A DNA stretch of 64,000 nucleotides from Pascua guehoae (Eukaryota > Basidiomycota > Tremellomycetes > Trichosporonales > Trichosporonaceae). The DNA is taken from positions 2,160,271 through 2,224,270 of the forward strand of contig BCJX01000001.1 of the NCBI GenBank assembly GCA_001600415.1. The letters run 5' to 3'. Each line of letters starts with the position of its first letter. The stretch's first letter is position 1. Of the stretch, positions 36,698 to 48,345 are shown piece after piece. Both the position numbers and the translations under genes were made by a program. The notes below the pieces were generated by a model. The model saw nothing but the letters and a program-made list of their open reading frames with translations. It had not been told where the DNA came from and searched no databases.

Positions 36698-37597
36698 TCA
36701 CGGCAGACCGGCATGGGGGACGGCCACACGCGTGGCGCGGAGTGTAGCCTCCTTTACGACCTTGCGCTTATGCTCGAGAAAGTCTGGCGCGCACGACATG
36801 ATGAGTGTGCGCCCATCATGGCCTCCGAGCATGCACGCAAAGACGCCGTCACCTGGCCTGACCGTGTCGACGATTTCGCCCCCTGGGCGAACCCGGCACA
36901 CGCGCTTGTTGCGCGCGTCTGCGACCCAGAGACATCCCTCGGCATCGAGCGCGCACCCGTCGGGGACGTACACGAGCCCGTCCTCGGCCTTGAGCGCCGC
37001 ATCGGGGTCGGTCGGGGGCGGGGCAAAGACTGCCCAGTCGCGGCGGTCCGAGAGCGATCCGTCCGGGGAGATGTCAAACGCCGAGACGCGGTTGGCAAAC
37101 GACTCGTCGACGAGGAGCGTGCCCCCGTCCGCCGTGATCGCGCAGCCGTTGGGGAAATGCAGACCCGTCGCGACTGTCGTCACGGTCCCGTCGGGATCGA
37201 CGCGGTGCAGGTCGGCAGGCGCAAACGCCCCGCCGCCCATGAGGTCGAACCCGAAATTGCCCACGTACGCCCGCCCGCTGTCGTCCACCACCATGTCGTT
37301 CACGTGGCCCGTGGCCACCCGCCCCAGGTCGGCGTGCACCGCCACCGTCCCGTCGGGCTCGCGCCGCATGATCCGCCGGTCGCGCATCGAGACGTACACC
37401 AGCCGCCCGTCCGGGAGCCATCCCAGCCCCGAAGGCTGCGCCGGTACACGCACCTCGACGCGCACGTCGGATCCGTCCTCGCCCATGCTGTAGATGGCGT
37501 GCGTGTAAAAGTCGCTAAACCACCACCGGCCGCCGTGCCACCGCGGGCACTCGGTGTAGGTCAGGTCGCGCACCAGTGTCGTGATCTCGTAGCTCAT
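36698..37597 (-). CDS. SMP-30/gluconolactonase-like sugar-lactone hydrolase, intronless
   Basis: A six-bladed beta-propeller enzyme that hydrolyses sugar lactones with a divalent metal. One exon, 299 aa, ATG at 37597 and TAG at 36698. Likely metal ligands: Glu in YTECPRW near the start, Asn in GHVNDMV, Asn in FPNGCAITAD and Asp in YVPDGCALDAEG, the normal SMP-30 set. The propeller strands DGRLVYVSMRDRRI, GRAYVGNFGFDL and GCLWVADARNKRVCRV are clear. No signal peptide is visible, so it is probably cytosolic. It is one of only two uninterrupted genes here among neighbours with three to nine exons, and the protein reads like actinobacterial family members. A bacterial origin is possible but unproven. 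The frame stays open 5' of the ATG, but that part is low-complexity. Confidence 0.9.
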   Translation of the reverse strand: MSYEITTLVRDLTYTECPRWHGGRWWFSDFYTHAIYSMGEDGSDVRVEVRVPAQPSGLGWLPDGRLVYVSMRDRRIMRREPDGTVAVHADLGRVATGHVNDMVVDDSGRAYVGNFGFDLMGGGAFAPADLHRVDPDGTVTTVATGLHFPNGCAITADGGTLLVDESFANRVSAFDISPDGSLSDRRDWAVFAPPPTDPDAALKAEDGLVYVPDGCALDAEGCLWVADARNKRVCRVRPGGEIVDTVRPGDGVFACMLGGHDGRTLIMSCAPDFLEHKRKVVKEATLRATRVAVPHAGLP

Positions 37598-38899
37598 TGT
37601 GCGTGGGTGTGTGCGTGCTGCGTCGTGCGTCGTGGTCGTGCGTCGTGCGTGCTGCGTGCGTACGTACGTATCGTGCTGCGCGTCGTGGTGAGAAGTAAGA
37701 AGACAAGTGGGAACAGTAGCTAGTAGTCGTTCAACTAGTGCACTGCCATGGGTGGACAAGCACAGTTGATCGTTGGAGCGTCGGCCGTGTCCGCCTCGGC
37801 TCGAGGTTTCCGGTTGTCCACCCGGCTTCCGGCATCTTGAATCTGAAACAGCACCACTGCACCACTGCAGTGCTTCCTTCCGAATACTGTACACAACTCT
37901 GCAGCAGACGACACGCAAACGGCGGTCATCGCTGCCTGTAAACTCAGCCGGGTACCCTCGGCTGCAGTCGACGGCTGTAGAGAAGACAAGGGGAATGGAC
38001 GAGTCGGACCGCCAGACGCGCAGAGTGAAACGGCAGTACGTCAGACCCAGATCTCAATGTGCAATGGGTCACATACTTGGCGCCGGCGGTTACTCACCCA
38101 CCCCACTATATCCACGCTCACAGCCCCGCCTTAATGTCTCGGTTCCGTCAACCTTCGCCACGACTTGCTAGGAGCGTCTGGGAATCTTGCTCTGTGGCAA
38201 GTGGCCCACAGGCCAGCGCCCTTGGTCGTACGAGGGCATGGTCGTACGGAGGCATGCTCGTACGGGGGCATGCTCGTACGAGGGCATGGTTTGGACTGAC
38301 GAGCCGACAGCTACCCGAGCGTGGCGGTAGGGGACGGATGGTGTCGACAACAGAGCAGTGGGGTTTGCTCGAGACAGCTGGTTGCGTCTTGTGCTGCCTA
38401 ACATGCGATCTCTCACCATGTTTGAGCTGATTCTGCCTTACTCGGGTCACGCTCGCGCTCACTTCCGCTCTTACACCGCTCTCACACCGCTCATGTGGGC
38501 TTGTATCGAACGTCTCTAGACATGCTCGCTGCCCAGCCAGGTACACATCAACGTGCGGTGAGACGTGGTAGGCTAACCCCCACCTTGACAGATGGACGAG
38601 GGTGTGGATCACTCGCACCTAGCCGCACTATATATACATAGCGCCATCTATTCTGCACGCCCTACTGTCCATGTGTATGCTCGACTGCTCCCCAGGTCTG
38701 CCTTGGTTCCCGTTCTGAACCGCTTACCGCCAACGTCGTCGATGCGAGTAACTGCCGCGTTGTCGTCGATACTACCTCGTCGTCGTCGATTCTACCTCAT
38801 CCTCGCCGCAGCTCTCTGCGCTTCCCAATCCACCCTCCGCGTCGGCGACCATGCGACCCTAACCTGCTCAACCCGGTCACCACGCTCCACATCCCACCG
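37598..38899. other. Intergenic 1.3 kb with a 16-bp minisatellite and a TATA-like site
   Basis: No supported gene. A 16-bp tandem repeat lies at 38226-38291. An isolated TATATATACATA occurs at about 38629 on the + strand, but no coding sequence follows it before the convergent end of the next gene. Confidence 0.5.
38226..38291. repeat. Minisatellite, 16-bp unit GGCATGNTCGTACGRR
   Basis: Four tandem copies of a 16-base unit. Each contains the palindrome CGTACG, so both strands present the same core. Confidence 0.8.
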
Positions 38900-39856
38900 C
38901 TACCGCCGCCGCCCATTGCCCTTCTTCTTCTTGTCGAGCGCGAGCATCTTGTCATACGCAAACCCGACCGACATTTCCACGTGGCCCTTGTCGTCCTGCC
39001 CCATGCGCCCCATGCGGCCGTGCTCGTCGGTGCCAAACGAGGGCGAAAAGAGAATTGCGCCCTCGGCGTCCGTGTCGGCGTAGCAGGCAACAAAGAAGCG
39101 GTCCCAGTTACCCGTCGGCAGCTTGGGGCATCGGGTCGCGAGCGCCAGCGCGCCGCTCTCAAGCACGACATGGAGGGCGGCCACGACGCGCGCCTTGGCG
39201 TGCGCGTTCTTGACGGGTGGGCCGTACAGGTGGATCGTCACTGTGCCGTCGTCGAGGACGGCGTGGGCCGTTCCGCCGCGGGCGGCGAAGGTGTCGAGCG
39301 TGTCGAAGAGGCCGTCGTCGGCGATGGACGGGTGGAGGATGCGCGACGCCGCGAGGATCGTCGCGGCGTCTTCGCCCGCGTCAGCGGGGTCGCGCACAAT
39401 GGCCCAGTGCAGCTCGTGCCCCGCAAACGGGTACAGGACGCGCAGCGCCACCTCCCCGCCCCCCATGTCGAGCTTGCCGTTCCCGTTCCCGTTCCCGTTG
39501 CCGCTGCCGCTGCCGTTCTTGCAGCCCTTGCCCCCGTTCCTGCACTTGCGCTTCGCCTTGCCCCCAAACGGCGGGCTGCACAGCACATCGTCCACGGGCC
39601 CCTGGTACGCCTCGTACACCATCCGGCACAGGTGCGACACGCTCCGCACCGCCTCGGGCAGGGCGGCGCGCTCGACCGTGCGCAGGTCGAGCGCGCGCGT
39701 GCCCATGTGCCGCTCCAGCTTGTCGAGCGGCTTGATGACGTCGCTTGCGGGGCAGGGGCGCAGGGGGATGCGGTCGCGGAAGGCCGGGTGGAGCTTGCCT
39801 GCGAACAGGTCCGAGACGAGGGGCGAGGGCGTGATGAGCTCTTCGATCATGCCCAT
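38900..39856 (-). CDS. Protein of unknown function, single exon
   Basis: An uninterrupted 318-aa frame from ATG 39856 to TAG 38900, with A at -3 before the ATG. Strong C/G third-position bias on this strand, and ordered hydrophobic segments, argue that it is coding. I do not recognise the family. Visible features: an N-terminal segment IEELITPSPLVSDLFAGKLH; a conserved-looking LDLRTVERAALPEAVRS; a basic, Cys-containing patch KRKCRNGGKGCKNG running into a Gly/Ser/Asn linker GSGSGNGNGNGNGK; then an alpha/beta region with LYPFAGHELHWAIVRDP and LPTGNWDRFFVACYAD; and a lysine/arginine-rich end. There is no signal peptide or membrane helix. The frame extends upstream without an ATG, so this start is the first available one. 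The long + strand frame opposite is its shadow. Confidence 0.65.
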   Translation of the reverse strand: MGMIEELITPSPLVSDLFAGKLHPAFRDRIPLRPCPASDVIKPLDKLERHMGTRALDLRTVERAALPEAVRSVSHLCRMVYEAYQGPVDDVLCSPPFGGKAKRKCRNGGKGCKNGSGSGNGNGNGNGKLDMGGGEVALRVLYPFAGHELHWAIVRDPADAGEDAATILAASRILHPSIADDGLFDTLDTFAARGGTAHAVLDDGTVTIHLYGPPVKNAHAKARVVAALHVVLESGALALATRCPKLPTGNWDRFFVACYADTDAEGAILFSPSFGTDEHGRMGRMGQDDKGHVEMSVGFAYDKMLALDKKKKGNGRRR

Positions 39857-42800
39857 TGTGGCGAAGGTTGGGGGTTGGAGGACGTGGTAGGGCCTTGGGG
39901 GTGGTGTTACGTGGCGTGGTGTGGTGGTGAGGTGGTGGTGACCGAGTAGGGATGGCGAGGGGGGGAAGAGGCGTCGACGCCGGCGCGGGGTAGGAGGTTG
40001 GTCGATGCCTCCCTGCCCGTCGACTTGATCGAGTGGTTGTGATTCGTGTCTCGAAGGCAAAGGGGAGCGAGGAAACGGCGGTTGAATGAGAGGAGGAGAG
40101 GAAGAGAGGAAGCAAGCAGATGAGTAAGACGATTTGCAACGGGGCGAGCGTGTGCGTCGAGGTGTAGTGGAGCAAACACACCCAGAGTCGAGAAAAGTGG
40201 AGGATCGACAAGGGGCGAGCAGATGACTGGACTGGCTGATGAGAGCACTCGACGTTGAGCACGTCTGGGCAGTGTGTGTGGGCTGTATGTGTGTAAGTGT
40301 TCAGCGAGGCTTGGCAGCTTTGGTAATCGAATGGCTTCGTGTGGTAGCTTGGCAGTACAGTCGCGTACCGTCAAGGACGATGTGACGAGTCTAGTCGCAG
40401 CGTGGTATCAGACGTGTGAGTACTCTGCAACAATGACCATACATGGCTGCTGCACATGCTGCGCGCAGCGAACACGCGCGTCCGAGGCGTATAATGATTA
40501 CCACTGCACATGGGTACACACGCCTACCAGCTACCAGCCACCTTGCGACCACGGTGAGCGGGCACGAGGAGGGCGCAGGGCACGGGCGCAGCTCACAGCG
40601 TGTGCCACACACGGTAAGGCAGAGGAGGCATACCAGGTCGCAGGATCGTGGGACGCATCGAGCGAGGTAAGAGGGCCAAACAATGCGCAGCCCCGAGCAC
40701 CCAGTGGTGAACATGCGGCGTACAACGCGGAGCGGAACAAAGGGATTGAACGGAGCAATGCACTTGTCGCAAATTGTGAACGCTCAACACGCCATTGTGG
40801 CGTGCCACACTCGCACTTGCGCTTTGACCAGCAACTGTACATTCACAATTTGCGCCGTCATCCCCCCACTTGCCGAGGGCGGGGGCATCCTTTCGACACG
40901 TGTGGAGACATTTGTGGAATGCACAGCTGCATGCTAGCATACGTAGCACACTGCAGAGCATGCGTGCAGGCGTGCAGACGCCGACATGCGCGGTAGAGGA
41001 TACTCGATGGTGGATGCAAGAATACACCAACATGGTCGAGAAGGAAAAGCCCTGCTAGAATGTACACGCCGCCGTCCGCCAGCGTATCAGGAAGATAGCC
41101 ACTGTATGTCGTTCATGATGCGCAGTGCACATGCGTGCATGTGTGGCTGGGAGTGAGCCTGTGCAGTGCTTGGCGGTGCACAACGATGGGAGATGCCCGA
41201 CTGTCCAGCTGCCGAGGGAAGACTTCATACCGCAACCGTATGCGATTTGTAGTATCCTGCACCTTGGATGGAATCTGGACATGCTGGGAAGGGGGTGCAT
41301 GCCCTCCGTGCCTGCATGGTGACTGCAACCTGGACCAACGTCTTCTGGGGCGTGTCTCGCGGCGGCTGTGCCCTTGGCCTCAGTGACAGTGTTATATTCA
41401 GGCAGGGCGCTGGTGGCTGCAGACGCTCTGGGGGGCAGTGAGGTCTCCACTTTGTTCTCCTGCCATATTTTGCATCCTCTAAGCCACAATTGATTGGTTA
41501 GTGAAGAAGAATGCAGAGTTGCGCTCCTAGCTCTCCTTGGGGAAGGTTGACGTTCACGTGGCTCTAGTATTTCCACCCGAGTCGCCAAAGTCGTGAGACT
41601 GCGACTTGAGCTTAGGTACAAGCCAAGTGTCCATAGATGCTCTCCAGATCAATGCAATGGCACAGCAAGTGGGCACTGACCTGCTTTTCCTGTGCGCGAC
41701 CCTGTAAACGTGACGTGCACACCCCAGCTTAATGTGATAGTCTCACGACTCTCCCGACGCACTTTTCTCTTACCAAGGATCTCCACCTCACACTGCAATA
41801 ACATCATGGAGATGCGTTGTTCGAAAACTCAACAGGTATCCCGAAATATTGTCGATGAGTCTATTGTGTAGCCGTTCACGAACATGTCGAGTGCGGCTAA
41901 GAGCGGGCAATACCACACACACACACACTACTGAAAGTTGATTGCTAGGTTTGAGCTGATACCCGCCGTGATATCAGCTAACTGAGCAGAGGGCAGCAAG
42001 CCCGAGTCGGCATGGACGCAATGCCAGCGTCATTTGTCGCAGCATATTGTCAGGCAATCGACTGAGAGTACTCACTTCGATTGAGAGCTCTTCCGAGACT
42101 TTATGATACGGGTTGATCTACAGCATAACACGTATGGCGCCGCCAAACGGTGGCCTCTGCAGAAATTAAGACATGATCAACGTGAGACATATTGCATCAC
42201 ATTATGCGACTTGTCGTAACACAAACGCCAAGGAGTCTCAGATGAGTAGCATGGTGAATACCGTCACTATCTCTAACCCAGTCGGGCGTGACTGCCCACG
42301 ACCAAGAGTTGCACAATGCGGTTTGTTGTGGATGCCGCCGACTATTGTCACATGTGGCTGCAGACGGGAAGGTGGTGCAGACACTACTGGAGACGATGGC
42401 ACTTGATGGTACTAGCTCGCCGGACGTATTCCACGAAGCGTTACAAGAATACACCGGCGGGATTGATGGCGTTCATGACGCTAAGATAGGCGATACACCA
42501 CTCTTGGTTGACTGTGCCGAGCCGTGGCAGCTGGCAGAGGCTACCGGGAGGCAGTGCCACATGATGACACTTCTAACCAAGCCACACTTTGTGACAATGG
42601 CGATTACGATCAAATATTGCTCTGGTATCAGCCTAGTCTGCACCGGCCCCGACACACTGGGTTCCGGGTTTAAAGCCGCAGCCACCGGCCCACGGCACGT
42701 ACTACTGGGCCGGTCCGGCCGTGCGTTTACGACGCGACGTGCAATCAAAGTTCAATGTACCGAGGCAGACGACATCGCGCGTGCCTGGCACCCCCTCTGC

Positions 42801-45070
42801 CGCGGAAGGGTCTTTAAGGTTTGCTTTTGCTCGTGTTGTGAACCGAACGTTTCCATCCTTGGGACGCGATTAAGAGAGTGACAGGCCCCAGGGGGAACTC
42901 TGGGTACCGAAAGCCTATGACCCTTGTGTGCAACCCCACAACGAGCGAGGTGGCATTGATTGGATGGTACCAAACACAAGCCACAGCGCGTGGCGCATTT
43001 TGAGATTACCACATGGCAAAACGTGGCTTGCCGCGTGGCCCGGCATGCCCGGAGTCGTTATCCATTCATGGTACTGGAACGGAGGTCGTTGACGAAAGAT
43101 TGGTGGGGGGCGGAGTAATTCTGCAGTGGGCCGTGCCGCATTTGTTTGCATTCGGCAGGCCGTCCTCTTGCTGCACCCTGGTCTGATCCCGGAGCCCCAC
43201 CATAGGTTCGCTGCAGAACACAAGGCCGCAGGGGTTGAAAGACTGCAAGGGTCGAAAGGCCGATAGACATGACCAAGAGGGTAAGCCTGATTTGCTGGGG
43301 CTTTGTTTGTTACACATGTCGTGTTTGCCATGACGAGCAGCCACTTTGCGGCATGCGTTCCATCCCGATGGCGCTTACCGACTGGCGCGAGGTGACTCAC
43401 TCTGGATTCCTATCTCGCTCCCATCACTTGCTGCATTGCACTGCACGCATTACACCAACACGTTGCGACCGCCCGATACTCAACCATGCAATACCCTCCT
43501 CCATGTCTTACTCGGCGACAGGCTCGACACACCGCCACCATGCACAATCGCGATGCATTCCGAGCGAGCGTTTCCGGGCGGTTGGAATAGCTCTAATGGC
43601 ATCGCGCACCGCGGAAGGCGCGTCGTGGGTCAGGGACGTGGGGCACTTTACATGAATCAGGCTTTTATGCGATCGAACAAACGCCTCATCTGGATCCATG
43701 GCGGCGGCTTCCATCGTGGCGTCGGCCTGGCGTCGGGTTGTCGGCTGGGTGCCAGTTGTGTGGGTGGACGGATCAGTTGTGTCAGCTGATGCCAGGCTCC
43801 CCATAGTCGCAATGTCGCAAAGACATGTGGGTCGTAGGGGAAGGGATGGATGTCAAAGGGTCTCTTGCATGCCGGCAGAAAGGCAATTGCGGGCTAGAGT
43901 GGTGGGAAGGAATGAAATAGAGTGAATGGTCGGCCACGGGGTGGGTTGTTAGGGGCGAGTGCGATGGTGGTTGGGTGCCAGTTAGGCTTACCGTGAGTGA
44001 GGTGAGAGGGAGAGGAGAGACGAAGTGTGGGGTTTTGTTAGGTTGAATTCGGATTGTGGCGCCGGGATGCATGATTGATGGTTTCAAAGGCAGGGAAAAG
44101 GGGAAAAGAGAGGGAAGGAGGGGGAAGAAAGACGAAAGGAACATGAGGAGAAGGGCGTAACAGGGTCCTTGGTTTTGGACCTTTTCTTCTTGGACGTTTT
44201 TTTTTTGCCCCTGTTCGATCACTCTACCTAGTGTCTGGACAACAACTAAAACCCTGATGTCCTGCACAACAGACCCAACAACCCACAAAGACTTATTTTG
44301 CACGTTACTGCATTTTACACTACTGCATGTAGACAGGCACAAGACTTTCACATACGCCATCCGAGGACGGATGCACCGAGCTCTCCCTTGCAAGCCACGA
44401 CTTTGGGACGCTACTGTAGTCGCAAGGCTGTCTGGCGCGAACGCGAGGCGGAAGACCAGAGGCGCGACACCTATGTGATACAAATGATGATGATTCTGTC
44501 GCTCAGGAATGGAAGCGGTACCACGATACGAGCCAACGCACAAAGAGGAGACAAGGGGAGTTAGGGAAGGAGGGGAAGGGCGTCACGGGCTTGCTCGGGC
44601 TACAGAGACACGTCGTGCGCCACTCGTTTTGTTGCTGACGGCAAACCCACCCACCGCGCGCCGCGAGCTGCAAGCTATCCCACTATTATTGTACAGTAGA
44701 GTAGAATGGGGGGTTGCGGGCCGTTTGAGCCCTGGCGATGCGATGGGATTGCGATCAGATCAGATCAGATCAGCCGCCTCGTTTGTGTTTCCTTGCCATT
44801 CATCATCACTCGCTGCCCCCCCCGGTTCCATACGGTACATTGCAAAAAAGCACCACCACACCACACCACACCACACCAAACACCACTACCCTTACCCTCT
44901 CTCCACTACCGTACCCGTCCCACCCTGCTCGTGTGCTCCTCTCACGCAGCCCGCTCGCCGCTCGCCTGACACGACCAACACGCCTCTACCGCGACACAAC
45001 CCGCCCGGGAATCCAAACCAATATACCTACCTATCAAGAGCCGACCGCGCAGAGACTTTCCTTCATCATC
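39857..45070. other. 5.2 kb gene-poor region
   Basis: No confident gene. About 41640-42170 has no long frame on either strand and is AT-richer than the flanks. One 98-codon frame (43508-43804, minus) is listed separately. A run of T/A about 44198 and CACCACACC repeats near 44850-44880 lie in the likely promoter of the gene at 45071. GATCAGATCAGATCAGATCAG occurs at about 44755-44775. Nothing resembles an intact transposon. Confidence 0.45.
43508..43804 (-). CDS. Possible small protein of unknown function (98 aa)
   Basis: An ATG-started frame from 43804 to TAA at 43508, uninterrupted. Codon third positions in the first half lean to C/G, but less than in the sure genes. The product is Thr/Ala-rich at the start (ADTTDPSTHTTGTQ) and has no signal peptide, membrane helix or known motif. 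No adjoining exon is evident. It could equally be chance or a gene remnant. Confidence 0.25.
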   Translation of the reverse strand: MGSLASADTTDPSTHTTGTQPTTRRQADATMEAAAMDPDEAFVRSHKSLIHVKCPTSLTHDAPSAVRDAIRAIPTARKRSLGMHRDCAWWRCVEPVAE

Positions 45071-46536
45071 ATGCGCCTCAGTGCTACCAAAACCAACAGC
45101 AGTTCGAGCACATCCACCACTGCACACCGCTCATCCATTGGCTCCGTCTCCGCTTCGGTCGGCACCTCGGCGACCTCGATCCCATCAACCGTGAGCATCG
45201 CCGCACCAACTTGCACCCCGCAACCCCACATGGCGCCGCTGTTCCTCGGTGTGCCTTCGCCACCGACACTGTCCATGTCCATGGGGCTGAACCTTACTAA
45301 CACGCACAGACCCACACACAGCCCTCACACGCCGACAAGGCGTCGTCGTCTGTGCACCTCGACCAACTCTCGGCGCCAGACAAGGTTACAACCTCGGCCA
45401 ACGCCTCGGCATCGACCACTGCCTTACCCCGCACCCCTTCCCCACCGTCCAAATCTCGCTCCAAATCTCGCTCCGACGACGCGCACCTCGCGACCACTGT
45501 CCCTCCCTTTTCCGCCATCTGGGAATCACCCACATCACCCCTCATGTACCCCGCAGGCATGTTTGCTCCCCCCGAAACATTCCCTCGTGAAGAATGGCGC
45601 GGCGGAGCATACTTCCCGGGACCTTATCATGGCCATGCTCTCGACCTCAAGATCCAGTGGGCCGGGCGCGAGGCTAGCAAGTTTTGGGCAAAGGCGGCGC
45701 AGGCTGGCTACTGGGATCGCATCGACGGAACATGCTTTGCCCTCGCCGTGTTTGACAAGGTGGCGCAGTAGTGAGTGTGCGCATGCGGGTGCGGTGGGGG
45801 TTACAGGCTGGTTTGGGCGTGGTGGGGCCAGTCGCCAAGGTGACGAGAGCGTCGGGGCCAGCTGGCATGGAAGCAACGAGCGCATGGGCACGTCCTGAGA
45901 ATGTGATCCCCCAGGTCGCATCACCGAGGCGATCGTTGCGACGTGCCTCCACCGACCACGGCATTGCCCGCACTCTTTCGCTCTGGCTCTGAGCATACGC
46001 ATGCGGTCGCGTCGTACCTATCCGCGCATAAACTCTCCGCTGACACGAGCAGCAACATTTATCTCCGCGAAAAGCACGCGCTTGTTCTGCCTGAAAAGTG
46101 GGGCTCCGAGGCATGGCAACGCATGACCGACGACCTCATCCCAAGGGTGTACCAGCTGGTGAGTGTGATACTGTGAGCAATGACCTGCTCGGGTGTGTGA
46201 TCAGCGCGTTCATGTTGGAGGGTGTTCGCATGCACAGTCCACGCTGACGCACAGGCCATTGCAGCCCTGCCGTTCCGGTATCAGGCCCAAGCGCCAGATG
46301 AGGCCGTTGTGGCCGAGTTTGTCCGCGCCGGGCTCGACCAGTGCTACCAACAGGGCGAGGATGCACACAATCGCCTCGAACAAGTGCACACGTACGACCA
46401 GACGCTGCTTGGTCGGTTTGGACCCCAGCACATCCGCAGTCAATACCCCGCGCGCAAGACCAACGAGGCGGCCAAGAGCAACCCTGCACTCCGCAAGAGC
46501 GGCAACTCGTTTATGCGCTTCCTGAAAAGCCTGTAG
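45071..46536 (+). CDS. Protein of unknown function, four exons
   Basis: Proposed exons: 45071-45250, 45310-45767, 45915-46158, 46255-46536; 387 aa with all phases consistent. The first 150 residues are Ser/Thr-rich and disordered, with an SR-like patch SKSRSKSRSDD. An ordered region follows: WRGGAYFPGPYHGHALDLKI, WAGREASKFWAKAAQAGYWD, then HAVASYLSAHKLSADTS, EKWGSEAWQRMTDDLIPRVYQ, and FRYQAQAPDEAVVAEFVRAG. The C-terminus is basic (KSGNSFMRFLKSL). I know no family with these blocks. The junction at 45767 needs a GTAGTG donor, which this genome also uses at 5395; the obvious GTGAGT three bases later would create a stop. The acceptor of intron 1 could be 45309 or 45321. No membrane or signal segment is visible. 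Confidence 0.65.
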
Positions 46537-47924
46537 GCGGCGGCCGGGCACAGAGGAGAACGACAGCAGGCGTCCGGCACGCGGCGTCGGGCACGACAGC
46601 TGGCAGGGGCGGCCGTTGTTACACCCACCGGGCCGCGTCGCCGGGAGATAGAAGGCTACTGATTACGGGGCACGGACGTGCGGACGGGGTTTCGAGGCTA
46701 TTTACAAACTATAGGCTAATAGGGCAGGCAGGAGCGGGCCGGGGAGACTAGCGACGCGGCTACTGCGCGCGGCGTCAAACTGGCTCGGCGCCGCCGAGGA
46801 CAAGCGGGAGACTACTATTCCACTCGCCGCCCGCGGGTTGACACCCGCTCCGGCCGCCGCACCGCAGCGCGGTGCGCCGGCGTGTATGTACAGTATTATC
46901 ATAGACAATGTGAGAATATCACCGCCAACAGGTTTGCTAGTGCACCATGGCCACCATGGCCCACAACCAAAAGGCCCAACTCGGACCTCGGCAGTGGAGG
47001 GGGGTTAGTACCCGATGCGTCACGTCGCTTGCTTCTCGAAGCGTCCGGTCCCTTGATTCGATCACGCACACGGCACAAGAGCTCGTCGGCAAGGCAAAAT
47101 GCACGCGTGCACCGCGTGCACGTGCTGCCCCACCCTGCGTGCGCGCGCGTGCGTATGCCTGTGTGCATGCCGGTGCCACAAGCCCCCAACCGCGATGACG
47201 AGAGATCGAGCGCCGACGCAGGGATTCACGACACGGTACCACCAAAACGAATGCGGCCGTGTACGTACAACGGAACACACGGAAGACACGGTACGCACTG
47301 GCCAGTGCGCTCCGAGCGCCAGCGGTAGGGAACCTGTTTTCATCCAAGACACGGGACGGATGCAATGCCCTGCGACGTCCCGCATAGGGCCCGAGGCCGC
47401 CGGATTAGCACCGCCCAGAAGACGCGGATCCTGGCCCAAAGAATAAGCTATGGGTGCACGTACGACGACATGCAATGTGGCTCATGCTTGCCCGCATAGT
47501 GTCCATGCACCCAGCTCCGAGGTGTATGCGGTTCCACGGGCGCACTGTTGTAGGGTCCAAGTCTATGGTGTGGTCATTGTGGTTGATCCATGGACCGGCC
47601 ACTCGTACGACTTGAGCGATAACCAGGCCGACAGGCGGACGCGATGCCAATCTCGACGAGTCGCGTGAATGCCACATGCTCTGTGCCACCTGCCATACCC
47701 TGGGATCTGGGATGTACAGGCGCACACCTCACGTCCATGCCCCACACCGCTGATGTATACGGGGGACAAGGATGAGAGCATGAAAACAGACCACTGAGAT
47801 GAACAGTACACAACTCGCTCTCTTGGCACAGGTTTGCGCCGTTTACGACTCGTGCACTACCCCACGGCAGAACGTCACCAGCACATCTCATGACCACCAC
47901 TGACTGATGGTGGCGTTGTCAACC

Positions 47925-48345
47925 TAATCGTGTATGCATGGTCTTGTACACAGTTGGCCTTGTTCGAAATAGCCAAGCAGCAGATAGCGACGAGCGGGTG
48001 GGCATGCGCTGAACAAGGCGCGTGGACTGTGCCTTGCCCTACCACCTACCACCGATACGGTTCACTCTGCGCCGACAGCCAATGCTCACGACCGAGGCGA
48101 CGTGGCACCCTCTACCCGCCGAGGGCTCGTCATCCTCTCTCGCGCGCGTCGGGGACTTGCATGACGTTGTCGGCGTGGGTATCCAAGGGGCCCGTGCGCG
48201 TTGCGGCGTCGGTGCGGTTGGCACTGGCAGGCTGGTCCGGGGGAATCTAACCTTTGTCGCTCGTACCCTGCGGATGACATGGGGGTCATCCCCAAACACA
48301 TTCGAGCGCGTACGCGAGTGCGAGTCCCAGCTGTTGGGCTAGCGG
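47925..48345 (-). pseudogene. Decayed paralogous copy of the 3' part of the 52761-53548 gene
   Basis: The block aligns by eye with 52530-52950 in the same orientation. Shared landmarks: GCATGCATGGTC(G/T)TGTA, CGACGTGGCACC / CGTCGTGGCACC, GGCTCGTCATCCT, GGGACTTG(C/T)A(T/C)GACGTTGTC, GTGGGTAT, CCGTGCGC and CAAACACATT. Read on the minus strand, it preserves NVFGDDPHV against NVFEDAPDV of the intact gene, then loses the frame through indels. The 5' exons of the gene are not detectable upstream. I therefore call it a truncated, frameshifted duplicate. Alignment was visual; no identity value was computed. Confidence 0.6.

Noticed and set aside
36212..37723. 503-codon open frame on the + strand
   Set aside because: Antisense to the SMP-30 gene; its openness follows from the strong codon bias of the real gene, and it has no family features.
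38981..39949. 322-codon open frame on the + strand
   Set aside because: Shadow of the minus-strand gene at 38900-39856; composition is Arg/Val/Ala shadow-type.
41055..41621. 188-codon minus-strand frame with a linker-like segment resembling Zn2Cys6 factors
   Set aside because: The upstream sequence does not contain the six-cysteine cluster and the start is TTG; the resemblance is too weak to report.
42288..42881. 197-codon frame on the + strand in the gene-poor region
   Set aside because: Starts with GTG, has no family similarity that I can see, balanced codon positions and no splice partners; at most a relic.
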